From Setomelanomma holmii (Eukaryota; Ascomycota; Dothideomycetes; Pleosporales; Phaeosphaeriaceae): DNA of 61,502 nt. A program made the translations under genes and the position numbers. Below are positions 10,358-20,388 of this stretch, one piece after another. Within the stretch, counting starts at the first letter, position 1. Each line of letters begins with the position of its first letter. Under the pieces are notes generated by a model, which was not told where the DNA came from, made no database searches, and saw only the letters and a program-made list of their open reading frames with translations. The stretch covers positions 1 through 61,502 of the forward strand of contig ML978310.1 in the NCBI GenBank assembly GCA_010015745.1, given 5' to 3'.

Positions 10358-11305
10358 ATGGACTGGCTTGTCTGGGCTTCGGTGCCCCTCATCTTCGTGG
10401 GCTTCTGGATGTACACCAGCACCCTGAGCGCGTCCTTTCCCACGCTGAAGAACAAGCGCGTTCTACTACTCATCGCGCATCCTGATGATGAGGCCATGTT
10501 CTTTGCGCCTGCTCTGCTCGCTTTGACGCGTCCAGAGAACGGCAATCACGTCAAAATTCTGTGTCTTAGCAGTGGTACGCTTATATATTCTACTGTGTCT
10601 CAGAGCATCGACTAATGAGCGCGGTGCGACAGGCGATTCCGACGGACTGGGAGAGGTGCGGAAGAAGGAGCTGGTCAAGAGCGGACTTCAGTTGGGCATT
10701 GGAAGCAAAGATGACATTCTCATAATCGAGGACAAGTAAGGACGCGCATTTGCTCCGCTGTCTTCCCGATATTGATGCTTTCCAGGAACTTTCCAGACTC
10801 CATGACGGTGACATGGCATCCTCGCCTGATCTCGAACCTCCTCACCGCCGCTTTCGCGCCGAAGATAGCTTCTGTGTCGTCCAAGGAAGCACCGCAGGCG
10901 ACTATCGATGCTATCGTCACCTTCGATGCGGATGGTGTCTCCTCTCATCCCAACCACAAGTCATTATACAACGGTGCGCACGCTTTTCTCAAAGCGCTTA
11001 TGCACCGGCATACCGGCTGGGAGTGTCCCATTAAGCTGTACACGCTCACGTCGACAACAATAGCCCGCAAGTACATCAGCTTATTGGACGCCCCTGCGAC
11101 CATCGTCGGTGCTATCATGCGGAAGAAGGAGCTTGGCGACTATCCGACACCTCTGCTGTTTGTCAGCTCACCGGTCGGTTACCGCAAGGCCCAAGCTGCC
11201 ATGACCACAGCGCACCAGAGCCAAATGCGCTGGTTCCGCTGGGGCTGGATTTCCTTGTCGCGGTACATGGTCATCAATGACCTGAAGAAAGAGAAGACAT
11301 TATGA
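10358..11305 (+). CDS. GPI12: N-acetylglucosaminyl-phosphatidylinositol de-N-acetylase
   Basis: This is the PIG-L/GPI12 enzyme, which removes acetate from GlcNAc-PI in the second step of GPI-anchor synthesis at the cytosolic face of the ER. Three exons (10358-10574, 10633-10735, 10786-11305) with introns of 58 and 50 nt give 279 residues, close to the family size. An N-terminal membrane anchor (about residues 3-20) precedes the catalytic metal motif HPDDE (residues 41-45). DGVSSHPNH supplies the second conserved His block. The middle exon restores the block DSDGLGEVRKKEL across the splice sites. All expected active-site residues appear intact. Confidence 0.95.
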
Positions 11306-11971
11306 GGCTGAATGTTCTTGGCATTGAGCACCTTGAAGATTGATCTCACTAGAAAGAGCTCCGAAGCTCAGGTGTCGACTTGCAACGCACGCAGGCGAAC
11401 CACAAAGGGTCGTGGCTGGAGCTTTGCCCTCGTGTGCAAAAATCCGTAGCGGTTCGCAGTGCTGTCCCTGCGAAATACAAGTCAGGAGTGGACGGACCGT
11501 ATATTCGGCCACTTTCTGCTTATGGCAACTGCCGGCTTACGGGACGATACCCGCCCGCGCGAACTATGCATGTAGGCCATCTTCATTGGCTATGGTGTCG
11601 AGGGTGTCACGTTATCATGCGCATCTGCCTCCCAAGAGGTGTCATGCATGACACTCGCAGCCTACTCCGCTTTCACGTCCTTCTGTCCCTCGTTGCACGA
11701 CCAGGCGCTGCAGATCGAAATATTGCTCGCACCGAGTGAGAGCATGTTCGCACCATAAGCACTTGCGCACATCCCTTTCTCGTGTATGTCTTTCTGGCGG
11801 GTGCGCAACAATCACAACACATCGACAAGATATGGGTGCCTTCACTGAACTTTGACGAAGGGTAAGAGCATCGCAATGGCACTCGACTGGTCTACACCAG
11901 GCTGATGAATTCTTTGGCTCTCTACAGACGAAACGCTGTTGGTATCGAAGACCGCATCACCTCCCGCCGCA
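11306..11971. other. intergenic, no gene seen
   Basis: About 670 bases hold only short chance ORFs. A CTACAG splice-acceptor-like site at about 11922-11927 lies 45 nt before the next gene's ATG and could end a 5' UTR intron or a coding exon I cannot see. Confidence 0.4.
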
Positions 11972-12547
11972 ATGACTGTACCTCACATCCTGCGTCTTCC
12001 AGTCGAGCTACACCTTAGTGTAATCGATAAGCTCGAGCTTCACAATGCTGTCAGTCTTGCGAGCACAAATCAGTACTTCCGCTCCGTTGTTAAACCTCCT
12101 CGCCACGGAGATTACCTTGCCGCTGAAACAGAAGACTGGGCTAAGGACAGACAGCTGTACGCCTGCAGTGGCTGCGCTACCTTTTGTCGCTTCGAACACT
12201 TCGCCGATTCCATGAAGAAAGGGAAATGCTCACGGGGAGGTACTCAGGCAAAGGAGAGACTCTGCCTGAAATGCGGCATCTCACGTGGAGTGTATACTCC
12301 AAGCGCTCCCGTCATGATATACGGCCGGTTCAACGTGCTCTGCCGACTGTGCGGATCCTTCAGCGCTCAGGGCTTACATCAAGCATCTTGTAGAGGATGC
12401 TCGCCACTTGATCGCTCGTCTGGCCAATCTATTCTTCGCCCGGAAGAAACAAGCTACCGCCAGTTCATTAAATCTCACCGGTCTGCAAAGGCCTACGCCG
12501 ATCACACACCTCTTGACGACTATTATGACTGCTGGCGCGATCGTTGA
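11972..12547 (+). CDS. small cysteine-rich F-box-like protein
   Basis: The 191-residue product starts with an F-box-like helix set (ILRLPVELHLSVIDKLELHNAVSLASTNQYFRSVV). It continues with many paired cysteines (CSGC, CLKC, CRLC, CRGC), suggesting structural zinc sites. The first ATG in the frame is at 11972; the frame is open upstream but without ATG. The C terminus is acidic and aromatic (DDYYDCWRD). It is not clearly a paralogue of the larger F-box protein at 8.2 kb, although both put a cysteine-rich region after the F-box. A role as an SCF substrate adaptor is inferred. Confidence 0.65.
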   Translation: MTVPHILRLPVELHLSVIDKLELHNAVSLASTNQYFRSVVKPPRHGDYLAAETEDWAKDRQLYACSGCATFCRFEHFADSMKKGKCSRGGTQAKERLCLKCGISRGVYTPSAPVMIYGRFNVLCRLCGSFSAQGLHQASCRGCSPLDRSSGQSILRPEETSYRQFIKSHRSAKAYADHTPLDDYYDCWRDR

Positions 12548-13011
12548 CGTCCTGCAGACAACAACATTTACACGCATGTCATATCCTGTCTCTGCAAATT
12601 CGAATGCACCAATGCGACAAAACCCAGACGCAGCATGTCCCCACCCGTTCCGACACCATACAACGCACGTTCTGCTATGTCATTAATTCACGTCCTGCTC
12701 CCATACTCCATTCAGAGTCATAGTACTGTTCTCGCTGTCTTTCTACCGTCGTTGCGAGTGTTTGCAAAGTATACTATATCGTTGGCCGCAGTGTCCAGCC
12801 ATGAAACACGTCACACCTTTCGCTACGCTTCACACAAGTTTTGCACTTCATAAAGCTCGCAGGCATGTTTCTGTAGAGAACGTAAGAGTGCCACTCTGCA
12901 ATCCCAAAGTCCGTTCGGGTCACGCACCTTGACGTGCTTCTCACTACCTGATTCTCCACCATATGGGCGTTCTACATCGCATTGCAGAGCTCTGAGCATA
13001 CACCTCTACAT
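12548..13011. other. intergenic, no gene seen
   Basis: A stretch of about 460 bases without a supported gene. A plausible acceptor (CATTGCAG, ending at 12986) lies just before the next gene, so an upstream non-coding or short coding exon is possible. Confidence 0.4.
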
Positions 13012-14997
13012 ATGACTTCTCCCTTGGACGCACCTGGGCGGTGCTCACCGGATCCCATGAACTCGGGCACCCAAAGACCCAAACCGTTGCGCCAGCGACT
13101 CTCATCGGGTTTCTCTGCCATGGTGCCCAAGCTTCGCAAAGCACCGCTTGACCCAGAACCGAGTGAACGGTCTAACACAGCACCAGACCCTCCGCGCAGA
13201 CCAACATTCGACAGCATTCGTCAGCGACTAAACCCAAGTCGTGTGCAGTTAGCTATTCCGCAGATCAACATCCCCAAGCTCTCTGACGGCGAAGATTGCC
13301 CATACGACGAGACAAGATACTTTTCATTCCCAAGCATCGAGACACCGCGATGCAATATTTGTGGACTGAGACCGCGATCGAGACCAGCGACTAGCAAACC
13401 CTGTGCCCAGTGTCGATCCAAGAGTCCACTCTCGCATATAGCATCCGCATTCAGACGTGCACAAGCTCAAAGCAGAGGCAGGCCACCCGTCGAGCCCAGC
13501 GACGCCCAGGTCATCGAGAGCACATCGTCATCCGATGAAGCCATACGACTTGTATCAAGTGCAGCTGTTGCGAAGAGAATCGGCAATCCTGCAAGAAGGG
13601 CATTGCTGCCACCCGGGAAGGTACCCTGCTTTAACAATATGCTTCGGGTACCCTCTTTTCAAAGACTGAACAGCTTTGTCGCAGATGCGGCTGCATCAGC
13701 CAGTTCAATTACACAACCAGAGGGGCCAAAGACTGACAACGCAAGACCTATCAGCCCCAAGCTACATCACATCCACGGCTTGCCCCATGCGAAAGACTAT
13801 CCTTACGTGCACAAGCATGAAGTCGAAGCACACATGGCCGCTCTACACGCCGGATCACCTAGCACACTACTCCGTCACATCGAAGAAGTCACCACCTCTG
13901 CTGCAAATGTGAGACCAATATATCCAGACTACTCGCGCACTGTCTACTATGGCTGGACCAATGCCCCTATTCAACCCCGACACTCAGTCTCCCCGTCCAG
14001 GCCACAGTCCGCAGCTACAAATATGCAACGCGTCGAGGCAAGCGGAAGCATCATCATCGAAGAAGGACGACGAGGCGGTGTGCCCATTACTTTCGTGGAG
14101 CAGCTAGAACGCAGTCGCGTGTATAGACGACGCACGCCCCAGCCATCGGGTCAGCAAGGGGGCCGAAGTGGAGTGTATGATAGCGATAGTGAGGGCACTT
14201 TTAGTACTTTGACTACACAGAGCCCGTCGACGGTTGGTGGGAAACGGCTGGAACTTAAGGGTGGAAGTGACTGGCCGAGATTGAGAGGTGGTAGTGGGAG
14301 TTTCAATGCTTCTCGTACACCACCGCGTGTGATACACGCACCGCGCACATATCAAAGAGCACATCGAGACGCTCCAGTACCGCTTAGTGACTCCTCAAAG
14401 ACAACGCCTACAGCTCCTACCCCATGTCTGCGTGGCGGTGCCAGCCCCACAACCTTACTTGATTCACATCGTCTCCCTCCAACCTTGTACTGGCTCGCTG
14501 GTGGCCGCGGACGACCGATCACAGTGAGTAGTTGGAAGAAGCAAAGAGGAAAGAAGAGGATGGGCGGATTGTTGGGTATGGCTGTATTTGGGACGAGGGC
14601 GGGGCAAGCTTATGATGAGAAGGCTAGGGAAGACGGGAGTACGGTTAGTGTGGAGATGGAGGTAGAAGTCAAAGGGACGCTTGGAAGTGTCAAGTCAAGG
14701 AAGAGCACTATGAGGAGTGGAAGACGGGCTTCGAGTGTCCTGGCAAATTCGGTGTCGAGTGTACGGGCCAACGCGTCCACGTCAACAGTGAGCCGAAATT
14801 CGGCAAAGACTTCTCGATGTGTAGGGAGTACAGGTGCTGCAAAGGGAGAAGCTGCGGCCTCGGCTACTGAACATGAGCCTGATCAAGCACAGGGCGAAAT
14901 TGAGATAAATGAGACCGATGGAAATGGATCAGGCGAACATGCGAATGAGCATACGCGGGAGGCAGGTGGCGAGGAGACCGGCGGTGGGAGAAGCTAG
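13012..14997 (+). CDS. low-complexity Ser/Pro/Arg-rich protein, unknown function
   Basis: The 661-residue product is mostly disordered, rich in Ser, Pro, Arg and Gly. A compact cysteine motif sits in the N-terminal quarter (CNICGLRPRSRPATSKPCAQC), which could bind one zinc. The C terminus is acidic (GEIEINETDGNGSGEH). No enzyme domain is visible. The first ATG of the open frame is at 13012; a few codons upstream lack ATG but follow a good splice acceptor, so the true start could lie in an unseen exon. The gene converges on its downstream neighbour with 108 nt between stops. Coding status rests on a 2-kb open frame with no frameshift. Confidence 0.75.
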   Translation: MTSPLDAPGRCSPDPMNSGTQRPKPLRQRLSSGFSAMVPKLRKAPLDPEPSERSNTAPDPPRRPTFDSIRQRLNPSRVQLAIPQINIPKLSDGEDCPYDETRYFSFPSIETPRCNICGLRPRSRPATSKPCAQCRSKSPLSHIASAFRRAQAQSRGRPPVEPSDAQVIESTSSSDEAIRLVSSAAVAKRIGNPARRALLPPGKVPCFNNMLRVPSFQRLNSFVADAAASASSITQPEGPKTDNARPISPKLHHIHGLPHAKDYPYVHKHEVEAHMAALHAGSPSTLLRHIEEVTTSAANVRPIYPDYSRTVYYGWTNAPIQPRHSVSPSRPQSAATNMQRVEASGSIIIEEGRRGGVPITFVEQLERSRVYRRRTPQPSGQQGGRSGVYDSDSEGTFSTLTTQSPSTVGGKRLELKGGSDWPRLRGGSGSFNASRTPPRVIHAPRTYQRAHRDAPVPLSDSSKTTPTAPTPCLRGGASPTTLLDSHRLPPTLYWLAGGRGRPITVSSWKKQRGKKRMGGLLGMAVFGTRAGQAYDEKAREDGSTVSVEMEVEVKGTLGSVKSRKSTMRSGRRASSVLANSVSSVRANASTSTVSRNSAKTSRCVGSTGAAKGEAAASATEHEPDQAQGEIEINETDGNGSGEHANEHTREAGGEETGGGRS

Positions 14998-15105
14998 ATA
15001 GTTTGACAATGTTGATATGGCATCCGTCCTATATCTTTGTCGACTCGAACATTTTCCTGACCTACTTCCATTCCAGCTATATCGTACGACACATGCCTTC
15101 TTCTG

Positions 15106-16362
15106 TTACCTCATCAACCCATCGACTTGCTCCCCACTCAACTTTGTCTTCACTCCGGGTCTCTTGCCAGCGCTTCCGCTTTTCTTCGCCCCACCTGTCC
15201 CCTTCTTTGCGCCAGCAGGTCCACTCCTAGTTCCTGGGCTTGCCCGCTGACTTTCCACCGCAGCCTCATGTTCAATGCTCTTGACTGCTCTTGATATCGC
15301 CACACTATATCCGCCAATCCACTCGCTCCAGCTCTGCTTGCCCTCAGGTCCGCCCACCTCTGCAATCTCGAGCGACGACTTGACAGACTTTGGCGTTGGC
15401 CGTTTTGGCGTCTTCTTCGTCGCTGGAGGCGTCGCCGGGATATTGTTCACAACAGCGGCGGCACGCCGTTGCTCCAGAAAACTCCTTGCCACGTTTTGGG
15501 CAGCGGACACGCCCGATTGAATATGTTTGACATCATCGACAGATACGGAGGCCGGGAGCGGTATACGGTAGCTGCCGGAGAGTGTGACGTGCCTACTTGC
15601 ACTCTTTCCATTGCCTGGCTTTCCATCATCTCGTGGTATTTCCTCGATATCTTCCTCTTCATCGACATACGTCTGTCCAGAAGATTTCCTTGTGTTCCTC
15701 GGTCGATACGCAGCGAGATCTTGACGCGCGACTTCGAGCTCGCCCTCGAGGCGGACCAGCTCTTCAACTTCTTCGTCTCCATCTGCGTCACCGTTGCCGC
15801 GTCCGATCTCCTCGACCTCTTCTTCTTCTTCAGTAGCTACTGGCTGCTTATCAGTCGAAGCGAGAGTGGGGACCTGCTGCTGCGACGAGTTCTTGCGACC
15901 CTTGCCCCTACGCCGTGGAGAGCGACCGGGCCGATCTAATGTGCCGTTCTTGTAAAGCTCTTCAACTTTAGCTTCAAGACCGCGAACACGAGACTTGAGG
16001 GCTTCTAGCTCGATTGCTGTTGGAGGCTCCACAGATCCAGCCTTATCTGTGGTGGCGCTGACCTTCGGCTGTGATGAAGTGGTATTGGGTGCGGGATCTT
16101 TATTGAGCTTTCTGGGCTTGCGACGTGGGATTGTGGTCGTCGTCGAGGCCGATACACCTTGGGCAGCTGGCTGTACTATAGGCTTCGAACTTATCGGTGC
16201 ACCTTTGCCTTTGGCTTCGTTCTCTCTTTCGAGTACGATGCCGCCTGCTGAGCCTGCTCGGCCAGCATTTGCGTTCTGGGTTGCAGCCTTTCTTGATCTA
16301 CCTTGCTTTGTCAAAGTCGCAATGGCGGGATTGGGGCCAGGAGACGATGACTTTGAGGCCAT
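15106..16362 (-). CDS. charged coiled-coil-containing protein, unknown function
   Basis: The 418-residue intronless product starts with a Lys/Ala-rich disordered region. A predicted coiled coil follows (AIELEALKSRVRGLEAKVEELYKN, interrupted by a basic patch RRRGKGRKN), then acidic runs. The most ordered part is near residues 265-310 (around SGSYRIPLPASVSVDDVKHIQSG). The C terminus is Lys/Gly-rich. Composition suggests a nuclear or nucleic-acid-associated protein, but no known domain is visible. The start at 16362 is the first ATG. Confidence 0.75.
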   Translation of the reverse strand: MASKSSSPGPNPAIATLTKQGRSRKAATQNANAGRAGSAGGIVLERENEAKGKGAPISSKPIVQPAAQGVSASTTTTIPRRKPRKLNKDPAPNTTSSQPKVSATTDKAGSVEPPTAIELEALKSRVRGLEAKVEELYKNGTLDRPGRSPRRRGKGRKNSSQQQVPTLASTDKQPVATEEEEEVEEIGRGNGDADGDEEVEELVRLEGELEVARQDLAAYRPRNTRKSSGQTYVDEEEDIEEIPRDDGKPGNGKSASRHVTLSGSYRIPLPASVSVDDVKHIQSGVSAAQNVARSFLEQRRAAAVVNNIPATPPATKKTPKRPTPKSVKSSLEIAEVGGPEGKQSWSEWIGGYSVAISRAVKSIEHEAAVESQRASPGTRSGPAGAKKGTGGAKKSGSAGKRPGVKTKLSGEQVDGLMR

Positions 16363-17392
16363 ATTTGCTGACGTCTACCATCAATGAATGGTAGTTGTGC
16401 CTAGCTTCAATCCTCTAATAAACAAGTGGTTTGGAATCGCAATTGTTGCTGTCTAACAAGGCTGCGATATAACAAATAACAGTAGTGTATTTGGATACAA
16501 GCAATGCAATGCAACGAAAAGAACGCTGACTGTGATGATGTTTGAAGCTGAAGCAAGATATTGAGGTTGGACAGGAAGCAGGGCCCAGTCTGACGTATGA
16601 GGGGCCAAGCGGCAGGGATGTGGCAGGCATACCCACGCGAAACGGCAGGAGCGATCGACGTCAACAGCCATCATAAAATGTTCGGGCTGGTTGTCCTGCG
16701 AGCGTGGAATGGCGGATCGTGTTACTCCAGATTCATTGCGACTCTTTTGTGTTTGGCGCTAGATCGAGAGCTTGAGTTGTCATAGTCGACCTCACCAATG
16801 ACAGGCAAACACGTACAAACTGATAACAGCGTTCGAGTGGAGTCCATCATGTTATATGGTATCTGAGTACATGCCTGAGCACTTAGATGTCTATCTGTGA
16901 GAAGCGCTTGATATCCTTCAGCACCCATATCATCATTCAGTCATGACCCTTCTCTACCACCAAACACTTGGGCATTTGGTAATTGAGGAGTGCGCAAACG
17001 CATAGATCTTGAGCCCACCGAATATGAAAGAGGGGGATGCGATGAAACAAACTTTTTGAAGACAAAGTGCTTAGAGGAACAGCAGATATGACCATGTAGA
17101 AAGCCAGAGTCGTACCCCGTGTCCTCCAAGTAGTACCACTCATACACTCGTGGTCATCGATCGCTCAAACCAAAGCAATTTTTAGCCTTGCTAACCGTTG
17201 CAAGGTCAAGACATCGCAGAAGAAGCATAGCCCCTAAGGTTGATGCAACATGATGGAGAATGCCACACAAGACAAAAATGGTCCAGCATCGAACAAGCAC
17301 GGAGAACCAAGTTGACTCCATCACGCCGGTCCGTATGCGCAACGTCGCAATCATGGTCAAAGAAAGAGCGCAAAACAAGGGCGAGGGTCCAC
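16363..17392. other. 1-kb intergenic region, no gene seen
   Basis: The region lies between the start of the coiled-coil protein gene and the 3' end of the eIF4B-like gene. Only short open frames occur on either strand. It presumably includes the promoter of the former and the 3' UTR of the latter. Confidence 0.5.
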
Positions 17393-19375
17393 CTAAGACG
17401 CGATAGCGCGAGCCGGAGGTCCTCCACGACGAGGCTTGGTGTTCTTTGTCGGCTTCGTGACAGTACTCCAACCGTCGTCCTCCATTGTCTCGGTGGTGGT
17501 CCCCTCGGGGGCAGCTGGTGAGTTGGACTTGCGCCTCCATGCTCCTTCGGTCTTTGGTGGGTCGCGGACCACCTCTTGCGGCTTGACAGCCTTGTCATCG
17601 ACAATCTCGCCGTTGGCATCCTCATCTTGACCTGCGGCAGTGCCCTCCTCGCCTTCGCGTTGGAGGATCTCAAAGGTTGGCTTAGGTTTCGCCTCGGCGC
17701 CCTCGCCCTTGAACGCAGGTGCTGCGTCTTTGGCTGCTGCTGCCTTCTCTGCTTCTTTCGCCTTCCGTTCCTCACGGGCTTTGTCATCTGTCTCCTTCTT
17801 TTGGCGCAATTCAAGCTGCCTCTTCTCCTCGATCTCTTTCTCGCGGGCAGCTGTGTCTATTGGACGAGCGGCTCCAAAGGGGTTTGGCTTGTTCGATGAC
17901 GGCGTTGCTTCTGGTGCGGGTTGTGCCTCAGAGACGGTACGCTTCTGAAGGTTGAGTCTAGGACGGCCAGCTGGGGCAGCTGGTGCTGGTGCTGGTGCTG
18001 GCGATGAGGGTGTGCTGGCATCGGGCGTCGCAGTAGGCGATGCAGACGCTGGAGCATCAGGTCGCATCTTGGTCCGCCATTGATTGTCCATTTCGGGTGC
18101 TGTGGGCTGTCTGTCGTGCTGCGGCCTCTCAGATGGCTCAAACTCGCGACGCGGTCCTCGGGAGCCGCTATCTGCGCGCCCTTCGCCCCAGGCCGGAGAC
18201 TGCCTTGCGCCTCCCTGGAAACTAGGCTGCCTGCCCTCCCTTGCCATCGAGTTGGGAGCACCTCCTGGGACGGGAGACAGAGGGCCTTTGCGCTCCCAAT
18301 TACCAAAGTCGCGCTCTTTCCCATCGCCCGCGAAGGGAGGAGGTCGGCGGCGCTCGCCGCGCTCACTGCCCGCATCAGAGGCAGCATCAAAGCCACCTCG
18401 GTTGAATCCGCCAGCACCGCGATCGGACGGGCGTCGGCCGGGTAGGTCGGGAAGAGGTCCCTTTCGGGTCCAGTCTGTGATCTCTCTAGCCTCAGGGCGG
18501 TCGGACTTGGCTATAAAAGTGTCAGCTGGAGTTCGGCGTGTTCCTTGTAGTGTCCTTACGTGGCTCAGCGACGCTGACCCTGACATTTCTGCCCTGGAAC
18601 TGCGTGCCGGACAAGTCGAGGGCCTTTTTCAGACCCTCGACGGAACCGAATTCGACGTAGCCGAAGCCTTTCGGCTTGCGGTCTAGCTTGTCCTCGACAA
18701 TGCGTACGTTGGTGACCTCGCAGTCGGCGAAGAAGTCGTTTACGTCGCCCTCGGTAGCATCGAAGGACAGATTGCCCAAATGGGCGGTATACGGAGGCTT
18801 CGAGGGAAGGGGGAGCTGCTCGCGCACCGCGAATCCACGGTCGGCTAAGAGGAACGTCAGTACATGGCACAAGAGCCTAAATGGCCTGTACGCACCAAAG
18901 CTTGCGCCACGGTCAGATCCAAATCCTCCACCGGAGCCATAGGACGGTCGGTCACCTCCATAGCCGGAACTGCTGCCGCCTGCTGGAACATGTAAGCATG
19001 TCGTCCATTCGCGAATTATGCACCGTGCGATGCGGTGGGTGTCAATTACCTCCTCCTGCGACATGTTAGCATTGGGAGCACGTGGAATTGAGCAAGTGCA
19101 ACTCACGAGGCATCGGCATATCCTCCATCTCGTCAGCCCATGATCCGAGAGCTACAGCCTGTCAGTCTTTTGTGTGCGCGAGGCAGCATATCTCGCGTAC
19201 ATTGGTCGCCTAGGAAATCTCCCAGAGACATCTTCTCCTGCTTCTTCTTAGGCGCTGCACACAGTAATCGTCAGCCATGTTGTCCTCGAAATTGTTGCTG
19301 CACGGGGCGGGGCAAAAATGCGGCCTGGCGGGTGACGCCTGCTTTTTCCGCACCCAAGGAAAACTGCGTACCCAT
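17393..19375 (-). CDS. TIF3: eIF4B-like translation initiation factor (RRM protein)
   Basis: The product resembles fungal eIF4B/Tif3, an RNA-binding cofactor of the eIF4A helicase. Deduced exons are 19375-19372 (ATGG), 19254-19201, 19151-19107, 19055-19050 (optional 6-nt exon), 18982-18896, 18844-18560 and 18510-17393, giving 532 residues. The N terminus (MAPKKKQEKMSLGDFL, then SWADEMED) is typical of the family. A Gly/Ser-rich stretch precedes one RRM with RNP2-like AHLGNLSF and RNP1 KGFGYVEF. The C-terminal half has repeated DWTRKGPL / NWERKGPL units and a charged NPFGAARPIDTAAREKEIEEK segment. Every intron ends GT..AG with a CTGAC/CTAAC-like site. The 5' flank is occupied by transposons. 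Confidence 0.88.
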
Positions 19376-19587
19376 GATTGCGGTGTTGAAGGCAACGCGC
19401 AGTGAGTTTCCGCGCGCTGTCTGGGGTCGTGCAGAGAGCGGTTTCCTGCTCTCAGTGGGTTATGTTGGGTGTTGTGGGGTGAAGTCGGTGCGAGGGCGAG
19501 GTCCACCAGTTTTCGGGAAATGTGCTAAAGGCATTTCGTTGGGTGGCTCGCTTAGTCATGCACAATACATCATCTAAGTTAATTCAT
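19376..19587. promoter_or_regulatory. eIF4B-proximal promoter flank
   Basis: These 212 nt separate the eIF4B-like ATG from the first transposon terminal repeat. They are all that remains of the uninterrupted promoter on that side. No specific motif is claimed. Confidence 0.4.
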
Positions 19588-19604
19588 CACCAGGTGTTGC
19601 AATA

Positions 19605-20018
19605 ACATGTTCCACCAGTCATCCGCCAACACCACTTCTCCGCCAGCGCCAAAAACCACCAAAAATCACGAAAATTGCAAGTCAAGATCTCAACAACAGC
19701 TAAGCAGAAATGTCTAGATTTTTGATTCTGCCTCTGNNNNNNNNNNNNNNNNNNNNNNNNNNNNNNNNNNNNNNNNNNNNNNNNNNNNNNNNNNNNNNNN
19801 NNNNNNNNNNNNNNNNGGGGCCAGAATTAGGCCAAAATCTAAGATCTTAAGATTTACGGGTTCAGTTTCTTCTATACTTATACAGTGTACTCTAGGGAGG
19901 CAAAAAAGACTAAATTGAAAGTCTTAGGTTGTTTTTTAAGGCGTTGTCGAGATCTTGACCTGCAATTTTCGTCATTTTTGGTGGTTTTTGGCGCTGGCGG
20001 ATGACTGGTGGAACACGT
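19605..20018. mobile_element. MITE inserted in the mariner left terminal repeat
   Basis: This short non-autonomous element is flanked by TA (19603-19604 and 20019-20020), the target duplication typical of Tc1/mariner-type insertion. Its ends are imperfect inverted repeats of about 70-80 nt: ACATGTTCCACCAGTCATCC on the left, ACGTGTTCCACCAGTCATCC on the right strand. The left repeat carries an extra segment of about 20 nt resembling a partial duplication. Removing the MITE plus one TA rebuilds the mariner repeat, so it inserted after the mariner element. The interior includes an 80-base sequence gap. A second, truncated copy lies at 57.3 kb. Confidence 0.9.
19737..19816. other. assembly gap (80 N) inside the MITE
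   Basis: Eighty N bases interrupt the element. The copy at 57.3 kb has 72 bases at the matching position (57435-57506), so the gap is about the right size and probably covers ordinary MITE sequence. Confidence 0.95.
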
Positions 20019-20388
20019 TAGTTTGTGCCCGCTCACGTAAGCGAGCCCCACCAAAATGGCTCAACTTTACTTTTTACTATGGGCGCCCATACAAAGTTGA
20101 GAAGGCAGTGCATTTGAAGGATACTGCTGCACATGCTCGTGAAGCCTTGAATTACTATAACTTATAGAGTTCTATACTAGGCTATTTTTTGGTGTTCCAG
20201 GCGCGGTTCTACCAGTTTGCAGAGCGGATTTTCTCTCCGCCGTTCTCACAGAGCTCACAGCATCTCTCAGGCATCTGAGAGATACGATCTCTGATCTCAT
20301 CTGTTGTAATTGAAGCCCAGACGTCCTGTATTATCTGCTTTAAGTCTCGCTTTGTCCCATCCCACTCTCTCTCTCCAGGCTCAGGGTA

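Noticed and set aside
17206..17814. Long frames overlapping the eIF4B 3' exon
   Set aside because: Shadow frames of a low-complexity GC-rich coding exon, with no independent motif.
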